Shown here: positions 1 through 7,629 of the stretch, piece after piece
Layout: each line of letters opens with the position of its first letter
How positions within the stretch are numbered: the first letter of the stretch is position 1
Assembly: GCA_009840115.1 (NCBI GenBank)
Contig: VXOJ01000007.1
Span: forward strand, 1 to 64,000
Reading direction: 5' to 3'
Origin: Gemmatimonadales bacterium
GTDB lineage: Bacteria > Gemmatimonadota > Gemmatimonadetes > Palauibacterales > Palauibacteraceae
DNA: 64,000 nucleotides
The notes under the pieces: generated by a model
What the model was told of the DNA's origin: nothing
Databases searched by the model: none
Seen by the model: only the letters and a program-made list of their open reading frames with translations
Translations under genes and position numbers: made by a program

Positions 1-1
1 T

Positions 2-478
2 GGCCCGGGCCGGATCGTCCGGACGGCCCCAGCCGTGCTCGTGGTTGAAGGCGTCGCGGAGCGGGTCGAACGTTCTCCGCCAGCCCGGAGGGGCAATGTT
101 GAGGCTCCGCCCGGTCTCAAGGTCGCATCGCGCGGCGAGAACGTGGACGTGGGCGCCGCCGCCCTCCTCGCGGTGGAGCACGGCCGCCCATGCGTAGCGG
201 TCGGGTTCGAGTCCGGCCCAAGCCGTCTTCTCGAAGGCGTCCAGAACCGCGCCGATCTGTTCGTCGGTCGGTGCGTCTTCCGGTGCCCACGCGATCACGC
301 CGGAGGTGTACCTGTGCTCGAAACCCAGAGTGTCCGCCACCGACGCCACCCGGTGGGGGTCGCCCCGAAGAACCTCGACGCCTTCGCGCGGTTTCCCGGC
401 CGCGTCCCGCTCTCCGAGGAGGTACTTGGCCGCCGCCCTCGCCGATCCGGTTCCGCGCGCCAAGAACTTAATGTGCAT
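2..478 (-). CDS. Relaxase / mobilization nuclease, N-terminal part (runs off the window)
   Basis: About 159 codons are open from an ATG at 478 to the window edge without a stop. The product begins MHIKFLARGTGSARAAAKYL and contains a histidine cluster (GGGAHVHVLAARCDL, around residues 115-130) like the metal-binding HxH motif of MobA/VirD2-type relaxases, which nick DNA at oriT and stay bound to the 5' end through a Tyr. The Tyr residue cannot be assigned. Its ATG lies inside the last codons of the MobC-like gene (11-base overlap), so the two are likely co-translated. The C-terminal part is missing from the window, so helicase or primase fusions cannot be excluded. Confidence 0.75.
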   Translation of the reverse strand, partial: MHIKFLARGTGSARAAAKYLLGERDAAGKPREGVEVLRGDPHRVASVADTLGFEHRYTSGVIAWAPEDAPTDEQIGAVLDAFEKTAWAGLEPDRYAWAAVLHREEGGGAHVHVLAARCDLETGRSLNIAPPGWRRTFDPLRDAFNHEHGWGRPDDPARA

Positions 479-806
479 CGGCTTCCGGGCTCTCGGCGGG
501 ATCCAAGCCGCCGAGCACCCGGTCGATGGCGACCAAGTGGGCGATCACCTCGACGGCCTCGATGGCCTCCTTGTGTGTATTGGCCCAGCGAGCGATCTGG
601 TTGAGGTTGTTCCCGAGCCGCGCCAGTTCGCGGGTGCGCTCGCGCTCGACCTCGGCGTGCGCCACGGTCCACGTCCGCACCCGGCCAATCGAGCGGCGCA
701 TCAGATCCGACAGGGTCAAGCCCGCCGAGCGCGCCTTGGCGTGCCACTCGGCACGCTCTGCCTCGGTGGCGCGGACCTTCACCCAGACGGCGCGTCCGGC
801 GCTCAC
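468..806 (-). CDS. MobC-like plasmid mobilization relaxosome protein
   Basis: A 112-aa protein with an N-terminal ribbon-helix-helix-like start (VWVKVRATEAERAEWHAKA) followed by a basic helix and the segment RELARLGNNLNQIARWAN at about residues 60-77. The motif LARLGNNLNQIAR is the hallmark of the MobC/bacterial mobilization protein family, which binds oriT and helps the relaxase melt the nick region. It sits directly upstream of and overlaps the relaxase gene, the usual order. Length is normal for the family. The DNA upstream (807-1097) would be the natural place for oriT. Confidence 0.8.
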   Translation of the reverse strand: MSAGRAVWVKVRATEAERAEWHAKARSAGLTLSDLMRRSIGRVRTWTVAHAEVERERTRELARLGNNLNQIARWANTHKEAIEAVEVIAHLVAIDRVLGGLDPAESPEADAH

Positions 807-835
807 GGCGCGCCGTTTCCGCTGTGGGGGTCACA

Positions 836-850
836 GGGGGCACGGCCCCC
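836..850. other. Perfect GC hairpin in the mob-int intergenic region (candidate oriT element)
   Basis: GGGGGC (836-841) and GCCCCC (845-850) form a perfect 6-bp stem with a 3-nt loop. It lies 30 bases upstream of the MobC-like gene. The whole 807-1097 interval (291 bases) has no convincing gene. oriT sites usually lie beside mobC and contain an inverted repeat next to the nick, so this is a candidate, but the repeat is short and all-GC in a GC-rich genome and could equally be a terminator of the integrase transcript. Confidence 0.3.
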
Positions 851-1097
851 CGCCAGCCCCTGCCGGGGACTCGCGGAGCGTGGCCCCAAAGGGTGGGCTG
901 GCTCTCCCGCATTAGCGGGCAAGATCGCACGCCGAGGCGCGGAATCGGGGGTCGTCGGAGTCGCCATGACGTGAAGTCAGGGGACTGTCTCGGGCGGTGT
1001 CAACAGCCGCCGAAATGGCGATGTCCAACGGCTTCCAGCGCCGTCCCGAAGGCGGACCGACCGTCGCCAGCCGCACCCCCGTTGCTACCGGCCAGCA

Positions 1098-2270
1098 CTA
1101 TCGCCTTGTGACGTAGTCGTTCCACTCCTGAAGGACCTCGGCCCGCCTCTCCAGCAGGTCGGAGCGCTGGTACGCCTGAACGACCTTGCTCCTCGGCACA
1201 TGGGCGAGGCAGGCCTCCGCGACCTCTGCGGGAACCCCGGACTCCGCCATCCACGACCGGGCACTCGACCGGAATCCATGCAGTGTCGAGGCGACCCCGG
1301 CCCGCTTGAGCACCCGTAGCGGCGCACTCTCAGGCAGCGGCCCGCCCGTCCGCGAAGGGAACACCGGCAGCGATTCGCCCGACAGCTTACGCGCCCGTTC
1401 CAGCACGTCGAGCGCACCCGTGCTGAGCGGCACCACGAACTCGCGGCCCGCCTTCATCCGCGCCGCTGGAATCGTCCACCGCGCCGCCTCCATGTCGATC
1501 TCGTCCCACCGAGCGCCCCGTGCCTCGCCGGGACGCACAGCGGTCAGGACCAACAGTTCAACGCACAGAACCGCCGCCGGGTGCATGTCGGTCGTCCTTC
1601 GGACCGCACGGAGCGCGGTCGCGACCTCTCCGTGCGGCAGCGCTCGATGGTGAGTCGGCGCGTAGCCGTTCGCCTTTGGCAGCGCCTCGACCGCCCGGTC
1701 CACCGGGTTGTCCGTCCGATAGTTCCGGCCAACGCACCACCGGAAGACCGCATTTATCCGGTGCCGGGCTTTCCGCGCGGCTGCGGGCTTCGAGTTCCAG
1801 ATCGGTGTAAGACACCGGAGCACGTCCGCGCTCTCGATCCGGTCCACCGACTTGTCGAGGAGGGGGGCGGCATGGAGACGGAAGGTGGACTCCCACTGCT
1901 CGGGCAACGGACTCCCGGCCTTCCACGAATCGCGGTGCAGTTCGATGGTTCGCCGAGCGGCCGCGGCGAACGTCGGGACGCCGCGCCCGCGCGGGTCCTG
2001 GCCCAAGAGGACGCCCCGGCTGTTGTCCAATGCCTTCTGGCGGGCCTCGGCGAGCGTCACTTCGGGATACGGCCCGAGACCGATCGAGGTCAGTTGGCCC
2101 TTGATCCGGACGCGCTGACGCCATGTCTTGGTGATCCGGCCATCGAGCGTCCGGTGGACGCGAAGGCTCAGCCCGCGACCGCCGCGCCCGTCGCCGTAGA
2201 CTCCGGGTCTGTTGACCGTCCGCACAAAGGCGGCGGAGAGTGTTCTGGGCCGTTTCATCATGGGTTCCAT
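1098..2270 (-). CDS. P4-type tyrosine site-specific integrase
   Basis: A 390-aa tyrosine recombinase. Residues 10-90 resemble the Arm DNA-binding (DUF4102) domain of P4-family integrases, including GLGPYPEVTLAEARQKA; residues 100-200 form the core-binding domain; the catalytic domain shows Arg246 (TAVRPGEAR), Lys273, His331-x-x-Arg334 (HGFRSSAR), His357 (LAH) and nucleophile Tyr367 (QAYQRSDLL). All expected catalytic residues are present, so it should be active. The ATG at 2,270 has AAGG immediately before it; ATG at 2,261 or 2,258 is better spaced from AGGATGG. It would integrate or excise the element; P4 integrases normally use tRNA genes, but here the junction lies in a protein gene. Confidence 0.9.
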   Translation of the reverse strand: MEPMMKRPRTLSAAFVRTVNRPGVYGDGRGGRGLSLRVHRTLDGRITKTWRQRVRIKGQLTSIGLGPYPEVTLAEARQKALDNSRGVLLGQDPRGRGVPTFAAAARRTIELHRDSWKAGSPLPEQWESTFRLHAAPLLDKSVDRIESADVLRCLTPIWNSKPAAARKARHRINAVFRWCVGRNYRTDNPVDRAVEALPKANGYAPTHHRALPHGEVATALRAVRRTTDMHPAAVLCVELLVLTAVRPGEARGARWDEIDMEAARWTIPAARMKAGREFVVPLSTGALDVLERARKLSGESLPVFPSRTGGPLPESAPLRVLKRAGVASTLHGFRSSARSWMAESGVPAEVAEACLAHVPRSKVVQAYQRSDLLERRAEVLQEWNDYVTRR

Positions 2271-2308
2271 CCTTGTGGTGTATCACTCATTGCATCACTA
2301 CATCGAGA

Positions 2309-2337
2309 AGAATACACCGGATCGCGATAGATTTCAA
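2309..2337 (-). promoter_or_regulatory. Sigma70-like promoter of the integrase gene
   Basis: On the minus strand, TTGAAA (2,337-2,332) and TATTCT (2,314-2,309) are separated by exactly 17 bases and lie about 40 bases upstream of the integrase start. Four and five of six bases match the sigma70 consensus, in an AT-rich pocket of an otherwise very GC-rich sequence. Confidence 0.55.
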
Positions 2338-2452
2338 GGGACGACGAGGATTCGGAAATAACCTATAATACGCTGTCTGATAACGTTTTATGGATACCAT
2401 ACGATACGGCATGGGATGGTGTCGGACACGATGCACTGAGTTCTACCGGAAC
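2338..2452. other. AT-richer junction between the element and autotransporter sequence
   Basis: This stretch contains runs such as CCTATAATACGC and TAACGTTTTATGG that stand out from the GC-rich surroundings. The translated sequence up to about 2,450 (MDTIRYGMGWCRTRCTEF) does not look like the downstream autotransporter protein, whereas from about 2,453 it does. The attachment core should lie here; no direct repeat can be defined because only one element end is in the window. Confidence 0.4.
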
Positions 2453-3958
2453 TTCTCCACCTCGGAAGCGGAGGCGGCCGCGGAGGACTGGCTGGAACGG
2501 TTCGGCCGCTCGGTGGCGAGCCACGCCATGGAGATGATCGGCAACCGCGTCTCGCACGCATCCGATGGACCCGATCAGGTAACGCTGGGTGGGCGCACGA
2601 TCGACCCCGCCGCGCTGAGTGCCGGGGGCGGGCTGCTCGGTGGCCTCAACGCCCTGGCCCCCGTGGCCTCCCCCACGAGCCTGATGGCGCCGACGGCGTT
2701 CCTCCCCACATCCGTGGGCGGACTCCTTGGCGAAACCTCCTTCCGGATTTCCCCCGGACAGGACGCGGCGGGCGGGGGCAGCTACTCGCTGTGGGGCGCA
2801 GGCGAGATGATGCGATTCTCCGGGCGCGAGGATGAGGGGTTCGGCCACGGCGAGATCGTCACCGCCGCGCTGGGCGCCGACTACGAGTCCGGATCCCTCC
2901 TCGCCGGGCTCGCCGTGTCCCACAGCCTGGGGTCGGGCGGCTTCGAACTGGGGCGCGCCGGGGAAGACGACGTCGGCGACGTGTCGACGAGCTTGACGAG
3001 CGCGTTCCCGTACGCCCGGCTCGCGCTCAGCCCGCGCCTCTCCCTGTGGGGCGTGCTCGGATACGGGTTCGGCCAACTGGACCTCGCGGGGGGCGGTGAG
3101 CGTGACCCCTCCAGCGACGTTTCGATGCGCATGGTCGGAGTGGGGGCGCAGGGCGAACTGGTGCGGGCCGACGATCCGGGTGACTTCAAGCTCGCGCTGC
3201 GGTCGGACGGCTTCGTGGCGGAGATGAAGTCCGAGAAAGTCGAGGGTCGGAGCGAACTCACCTCCGACGTGAGTCGCGTGCGCGTGATGCTCGACGCCTC
3301 GAGGGGATACACGCTCTCGTCCGGAGAGATGATCCAGCCGCACGTGCGGGTCGGAATGCGACGCGACGGGGGCGACGTGGAGACCGGCTTCGGGATGGAG
3401 CTGGGGGGCGGTCTCGCCTTCCTCGACCTGGAGCGGGGTCTCACGATCGCCGTGCACGGGCGCAAGCTCGTGGCGCACGAACAGAGCCACTACGAGGAGT
3501 GGGGGCTCGGCGGGTCCATCACGCTCAACCCGCAGGGAGCCGGACGGGGGCTGTCGCTCCGCGCGAGTCCTTCCTGGGGGTCGACGGCGAGCGGTCTGGC
3601 GCGGCTCTGGGCGCAAGGCGCGACCGGGGTGACGCCGAACGGGTACGGCTACGGATTCGGGAGTCGCCGGCTGGATGCGGAGATCGGATACGGCGTCGAC
3701 GCGCTCGGGGGCCGGGGCACCTTCACGCCGTACGCGAGACTGGTCCTGTCGGAGCATCCGGGCGCGGGCCCGCTTCAGGGTCCGGTCGCGCTGATGCCGC
3801 TCCACGCATCGGGACAGAGCCTGTACGGCTACCACATGGGCGGGCGCCTCAACGTCGGCTCGGGCCTCTGGCTGAACGTCGAGGGCGGCCGGAACGCGTA
3901 CGGCGCGGGGTCGGGTCCGGCGAACAGCGTGACGCTCAACCTCGCCATGAACTGGTAG
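2390..3958 (+). CDS. Autotransporter-type outer-membrane beta-barrel domain, 5'-truncated
   Basis: A 522-aa open frame. From about residue 22 it reads like the C-terminal end of a large autotransporter: a linker (WLERFGRSVASHAMEMIGNRV), then alternating amphipathic strands rich in Gly and aromatic residues, ending NLAMNW with the terminal aromatic residue typical of BAM substrates. No signal peptide or passenger domain is present. The first 20 or so residues are encoded by the AT-richer junction of the mobile element, so the ATG at 2,390 is probably accidental and the gene is the remnant of a larger one cut by the insertion. The rest of the gene is expected beyond the other end of the element. 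Confidence 0.7.
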   Translation: MDTIRYGMGWCRTRCTEFYRNFSTSEAEAAAEDWLERFGRSVASHAMEMIGNRVSHASDGPDQVTLGGRTIDPAALSAGGGLLGGLNALAPVASPTSLMAPTAFLPTSVGGLLGETSFRISPGQDAAGGGSYSLWGAGEMMRFSGREDEGFGHGEIVTAALGADYESGSLLAGLAVSHSLGSGGFELGRAGEDDVGDVSTSLTSAFPYARLALSPRLSLWGVLGYGFGQLDLAGGGERDPSSDVSMRMVGVGAQGELVRADDPGDFKLALRSDGFVAEMKSEKVEGRSELTSDVSRVRVMLDASRGYTLSSGEMIQPHVRVGMRRDGGDVETGFGMELGGGLAFLDLERGLTIAVHGRKLVAHEQSHYEEWGLGGSITLNPQGAGRGLSLRASPSWGSTASGLARLWAQGATGVTPNGYGYGFGSRRLDAEIGYGVDALGGRGTFTPYARLVLSEHPGAGPLQGPVALMPLHASGQSLYGYHMGGRLNVGSGLWLNVEGGRNAYGAGSGPANSVTLNLAMNW

Positions 3959-3977
3959 GAGACGTGGTCGCCGCGTC

Positions 3978-4508
3978 GTGAACCGACCTTCGGATCCGTA
4001 CACCACGCGTGACTCGCTCACCGGCGTCCGCGCGGGCATCGATCGCTGTCTGGAACGAACCGCCGACCCGGACCATCTGACCGTCTCCGCCCCCGAGGTC
4101 TCGACGTGGAGCGTCCAGGACCACCTGGAGCACCTGTTGCTCGCCGACCGGAACGTGCTGGACTGGGTCCTGAAGGCGCTGACCTCGCCGAACCCGGCAA
4201 CGATGAAACAGTCCCCGCATGAGTTCGGCGTCGCGCTCCTGGCCCGCGGATCGATTCCGCGCGGCCGCGGACCCGCCCCCGACTTCACCCTTCCGCAGGG
4301 ACTGGCATCTGCCGACGTCCGAGCAGGTCTTGAGGCGTTGCGTGCGCTGACGGCGGGTCTTGAGCGGCAACTGACCGAACTGGACGCCTGCCGGCTCACG
4401 CTCCCGCACCACGTCCTGGGCCACTTCACGCCCGCCGAGTGGCTACGCTTCCTGCACCTCCACCACCGCCATCACGCAGCAATCATCCACGACATCCTGG
4501 CCGCCTGA
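3978..4508 (+). CDS. DinB-like / DUF1569 four-helix protein
   Basis: A 176-aa soluble protein with the DinB-superfamily pattern: WSVQDHLEHLLLADRNVLDW at about residues 43-62 supplies the first histidines and a C-terminal helix (FLHLHHRHHAAIIHDIL, about 157-173) supplies the rest of a likely metal site. Members are metal-dependent four-helix bundles, some of them thiol transferases; the substrate here is unknown. It starts with GTG 19 bases after the autotransporter stop and may have been co-transcribed with it. It converges on cstA with a 16-base gap. Confidence 0.7.
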   Translation: MNRPSDPYTTRDSLTGVRAGIDRCLERTADPDHLTVSAPEVSTWSVQDHLEHLLLADRNVLDWVLKALTSPNPATMKQSPHEFGVALLARGSIPRGRGPAPDFTLPQGLASADVRAGLEALRALTAGLERQLTELDACRLTLPHHVLGHFTPAEWLRFLHLHHRHHAAIIHDILAA

Positions 4509-4524
4509 CCGAGGGGTCCGGCGG

Positions 4525-6297
4525 CTACGCCTGCGCTCTGCCCGCGCGGACGCGGCGGATGGCGGCGGCGCCCTCGAGCAGGAGCCAGATCTCGAGGATG
4601 AAGATCGCGGCCCCGATCACGAGCAGCATCCAGTCGTTCGACCCGAAGTAGCGGTCGAGGTTGATGATCATGGCCCAGGTCGTCATCAGGAGGAGGAACG
4701 ACATCGGGATCATCGTCACCCAGAAGGGGCGTCCCTTCCCCATCAGGTAGAGCGACACGATGAGGAGCGTGAGGCCGGCCAGGAGCTGGTTCGTCGTGCC
4801 GAACAGCGGCCAGATCATCATGCCGCCGGCGCCCCGGTCCACCGAGAGGGCGAGGAGCGCGCAGCTGGCGACGGCGATCCCCGTCGCGACCCAGCGGTTC
4901 TGGATCGCCTTCACCTTGTACTCGACGCCGAGCTCGCTGATGATGTAGCGCTGCAACCGGATCGCGGTGTCCAGCGTCGTCGCGGCGAAGCTGATCACGA
5001 CGACCGAGGCGAAGATGACGGCTATGCTTTCCGGGATCCCCAGACCCCCCGCGAGCACGCCGACCCCGTTGACGAAGGCCGTCGTGGCGCCCGCGGTGGC
5101 CGCCTCGAAGCTCCCGTAGTGCTGTTGCCAGAGCGCCAGGCCCTGTGTCGCGCCCACGTCCCGGCTGAGGTAGATGGCGAAGCCCGCCGTACACGCGATG
5201 ATCGACGTGACCGCGAGCGAGCCCTCGCCGATCGCGCCACCGTAGCCCACGTAGCGCGCGTCAGTCTCCTTCGCGAGCTGTTTCGATGAAGTACCGGACG
5301 CCACGAGACCGTGGAAGCCGCTGATCGCGCCGCACGCGATCGTGATGAAGAGGAGCGGCAGCCAGCCCGGCGTGTCGGCGGGCAGGTCCGTGTTCACCGT
5401 GGGCGCCACGACCTCCGGGTTCACCACGAGCACGCCGAGGCTGATGATTCCGAGCGCGACGAAGAGCTGATGCCCGTTCACGTAGTCGCGAGGCTGAAGG
5501 AGCAGCCACACGGGCAGCACCGACGCGACGAACGTGTACGCGAAGAGGATCGCGATCCATCCCACGCGCCGCCCATCCGCCGTCGCCGCCTCCCCTGCCG
5601 CGGCCGCATCCCCTCCCGCCGCGGCCATTTGCGCCTCGGTCGGACTGAACCCGATGAAGTCGGGCAGCGTGAACGGCATGTCCTGGCCGAACCAGATGAG
5701 CACGTACAGCGTGGCGAGCGCCCCGAGCGAGGGGATGAGGATCCCCGTCCCCGTCCGGTAGATCAGGAAGCCGACGATGAGCGCCACGACGAGCGACCCC
5801 CACACCGGGACCACGGCGCCCGGGTTGGCCATGAACAGGTTCGCGATGATGACGGCGAACACGGCGTTCACCATCAGGAGCAGGAAGAAGATGATGAGGA
5901 GGAAGAGGACGCGCGCGCGCTGGCCGAGGATCGACTCGGTCAGCGTCCCGATGGAGCGGCCCTTGTGGCGGTTCGAGATCCACAGGGCACTGAAGTCGTG
6001 CACCGCCCCGGCGAAGACCGTCCCGAGCACGACCCACAGGAAGGCCGGCAGCCAGCCCCAGATCACCGCGATCGCCGGGCCCACGATCGGCGCCGCCCCC
6101 GCCACCGAGGTGAAGTGGTGCCCGAACAGGACGTGCCGGTTCGTCGGCACGTAGTCGACGCCGTCCCGGAACTCGTTCGCCGGCGTCACGAAATCCGGGT
6201 CGAGCTTGAAGATCCTGCCCGCGATGAAGCGCGAGTAGACGAGGACTCCCGTGAGGAAGGCCGACAGACCAATCACCAGCAGGACGATCGCGCTCAT
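4525..6297 (-). CDS. cstA: CstA-family carbon-starvation peptide/pyruvate transporter
   Basis: A 590-aa polytopic inner-membrane protein beginning MSAIVLLVIGLSAFLTGVLV. It carries CstA landmarks: FVTPANEFRDGVDYVPTNRH near residues 35-55, FGHHFTSVAGAAPIVGPA at about 58-75, and the late segment ATTLDTAIRLQRYIISE. Relatives import peptides or pyruvate, driven by protons or cations. The ATG at 6,297 follows GGAGG and overlaps the ArsA stop codon in an ATGA junction, so it is the last gene of a coupled three-gene unit. An upstream in-frame ATG at 6,411 lies within arsA and is rejected. Confidence 0.9.
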   Translation of the reverse strand: MSAIVLLVIGLSAFLTGVLVYSRFIAGRIFKLDPDFVTPANEFRDGVDYVPTNRHVLFGHHFTSVAGAAPIVGPAIAVIWGWLPAFLWVVLGTVFAGAVHDFSALWISNRHKGRSIGTLTESILGQRARVLFLLIIFFLLLMVNAVFAVIIANLFMANPGAVVPVWGSLVVALIVGFLIYRTGTGILIPSLGALATLYVLIWFGQDMPFTLPDFIGFSPTEAQMAAAGGDAAAAGEAATADGRRVGWIAILFAYTFVASVLPVWLLLQPRDYVNGHQLFVALGIISLGVLVVNPEVVAPTVNTDLPADTPGWLPLLFITIACGAISGFHGLVASGTSSKQLAKETDARYVGYGGAIGEGSLAVTSIIACTAGFAIYLSRDVGATQGLALWQQHYGSFEAATAGATTAFVNGVGVLAGGLGIPESIAVIFASVVVISFAATTLDTAIRLQRYIISELGVEYKVKAIQNRWVATGIAVASCALLALSVDRGAGGMMIWPLFGTTNQLLAGLTLLIVSLYLMGKGRPFWVTMIPMSFLLLMTTWAMIINLDRYFGSNDWMLLVIGAAIFILEIWLLLEGAAAIRRVRAGRAQA

Positions 6298-7313
6298 CGG
6301 ACAACCTCCTCCGTAGTATCGAGTACGGCGGTATCGAGTACGGGAATCCGCCCAAGTGCGTCCACCCCCACGGGATCGGAGTCCTGGAGGGCGACGCGGA
6401 GGACGGGCCAATCTCCGAGAGACTGTGAGATCCTCGCAAGATAGACGGCCTGGCGTTCGCGTCGGGCGGCGAGAAACGGGTCCTCTCCCGCGCCGCCATC
6501 GCGCTCCGGGAGCACCAGGTTCACGACGATGGCCCCGACCGGAACGTCGTGTTTCGACAGGGCCTCAACGGCCTTCTCCGTCTCCCAGATCGGCAGACGT
6601 TCGGGGATCACGACGAACACGAAGGCCGTCCGCCGGGGATCGGTGAGGATCCGGCGCGCCTCCTGAAAGCGGTCCCGGCGTTCCTCGAGCGCCCGCAGGA
6701 GAGGGTCATTGTCGAGATCGGTCGCCTCCGATCCCGCCACGTTCTTCCACATCTGGGAGAGGGCTCCCACCTTGCGCCGCCGCTTGATGAGCCCGCCGAT
6801 CCAGGTCGTCATCAACTCCGGCAGGGAGAGCAGCCGCAGGGTCTGGCCGGTGGGCGCCGTGTCGAAGACGATCCGGTCGTAGGCGTCCCCTTCGTCTTCG
6901 AGGATCCGCGTGAAGCGGTCGAAGAGGGCCGACTCCACCGCCCCGGGAGAGACACGCGCGATGTCGATCTGCCGGTAGACCTCGCCCAGGAGCCGCGGCG
7001 GCGCGGCCGACTCCACGCGCGACTTGACGGCCTCGATGTAGCGGTCCGCTTCCCGCTCCGGATCGACCTCCATGGCCCAGCAGCCCTCGGCGACCTGCCG
7101 CGGCCGGTCTCCGAGCTTCGCCTGGAGCACGTCCCCGGTGGAGTGCGCCGGGTCCGTGGACACGAGAAGCGTCCGCCGCCCCCGCGCGGCCATGTCGAGC
7201 GCGGCGACCGCGGCCATGGTCGTCTTCCCGACCCCGCCCTTGCCGCCGAAGAAGAGAACCGGCCGGTCCGGGAACGGCAGCGGGGCCTGCTGCGAACCTG
7301 TGTCGTTCAGCAA
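6294..7313 (-). CDS. ArsA/Get3-family ATPase
   Basis: A deviant Walker A, FFGGKGGVGKTT, occurs at about residues 21-32, followed by LLVSTDPAHSTGDVL (switch/signature of ArsA and Get3), VFDTAPTGQTLRLLSLP (switch II, A-loop) and FVVIPERLPIWET. It is a single-domain ArsA of about 340 aa. No arsenite pump or regulator is nearby; instead it sits between a small CC-ending protein and CstA, an arrangement I recognise from other bacteria. The start is uncertain: TTG at 7,313 overlaps the TGTTGCTGA end of the upstream gene and fits the domain start; ATG at 7,364 would overlap that gene by 58 bases. Its role beside CstA is unknown. Confidence 0.85.
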   Translation of the reverse strand: MLNDTGSQQAPLPFPDRPVLFFGGKGGVGKTTMAAVAALDMAARGRRTLLVSTDPAHSTGDVLQAKLGDRPRQVAEGCWAMEVDPEREADRYIEAVKSRVESAAPPRLLGEVYRQIDIARVSPGAVESALFDRFTRILEDEGDAYDRIVFDTAPTGQTLRLLSLPELMTTWIGGLIKRRRKVGALSQMWKNVAGSEATDLDNDPLLRALEERRDRFQEARRILTDPRRTAFVFVVIPERLPIWETEKAVEALSKHDVPVGAIVVNLVLPERDGGAGEDPFLAARRERQAVYLARISQSLGDWPVLRVALQDSDPVGVDALGRIPVLDTAVLDTTEEVVR

Positions 7314-7591
7314 CAGCGGAAGCCGCCTTCGGGGCCGCGCTCCATCCCGACCCGGACATGCCACTCGTGAAACTCCTCGATGAGCGACGGATAGAGCTCG
7401 AGCATGTAGAACTGCACCGGGTTCGGCACGCCGAGGAGGTCCGAGAACCCCATCAGCATGAACGCGTCGTGCTGCCGCAGGTACTCGCGATGGATCGTCG
7501 CGCGGTACGGGGCGATGTACAGCCCCTCGTAGATCTCGCGCGCCTCCCTGAGCCGGCGCCGCCAGCGCGGCACCGTCGTTGTCACAGGCAT
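7307..7591 (-). CDS. Small cory-CC-star-type protein (ends Cys-Cys)
   Basis: A 94-aa protein, MPVTTTVPRWRRRLREAREI at the start, a Tyr/His-rich middle (YEGLYIAPYRATIHREYLRQ) and a C-terminus ending in two cysteines directly before the stop. Small proteins with a terminal CC encoded beside ArsA-type ATPases and CstA are named cory-CC-star; I assign this from the length, context and ending. No signal peptide or clear membrane segment is seen; LMGFSDLLGVPNPVQFYMLEL is mildly hydrophobic. The last two codons and stop (TGT TGC TGA) contain the probable TTG start of the ATPase, so the genes are coupled. The terminal cysteines suggest a metal or thiol role, which is not proven. Confidence 0.7.
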   Translation of the reverse strand: MPVTTTVPRWRRRLREAREIYEGLYIAPYRATIHREYLRQHDAFMLMGFSDLLGVPNPVQFYMLELYPSLIEEFHEWHVRVGMERGPEGGFRCC

Positions 7592-7629
7592 GCGATCATC
7601 CTCTGATCCGGGTGCGTTCCGAGTCGCAC

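Larger units (their letters stand above)
1..2440. mobile_element. One end of an integrative mobilizable element (IME)
   Basis: The left 2.4 kb carries a relaxase (cut by the window edge), a MobC-like relaxosome protein and a P4-type tyrosine integrase, all on the minus strand, with no conjugation (T4SS) genes in view. This combination is typical of integrative mobilizable elements. The right boundary is placed at about 2,440 because the sequence from 2,271 to 2,440 is distinctly richer in A and T than the rest of the window, while autotransporter coding sequence resumes at about 2,450. The other end and the att core lie outside the window, so the boundary is approximate. Confidence 0.7.

Noticed and set aside
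190-240. A tRNA T-arm-like string (GGTTCGAGTCC) near 205-215
   Set aside because: It lies within the relaxase coding sequence, and no acceptor stem or anticodon arm fits around it.
2363-4429. A 688-codon open frame on the minus strand
   Set aside because: It is the antisense shadow of the autotransporter barrel; its composition is Arg/Pro-rich and shows no domain.
6294-7313. ArsA as evidence for an arsenic-resistance operon
   Set aside because: No ArsB, ArsC, ArsR or ArsD is nearby, and the partners are a CC-tailed protein and CstA.
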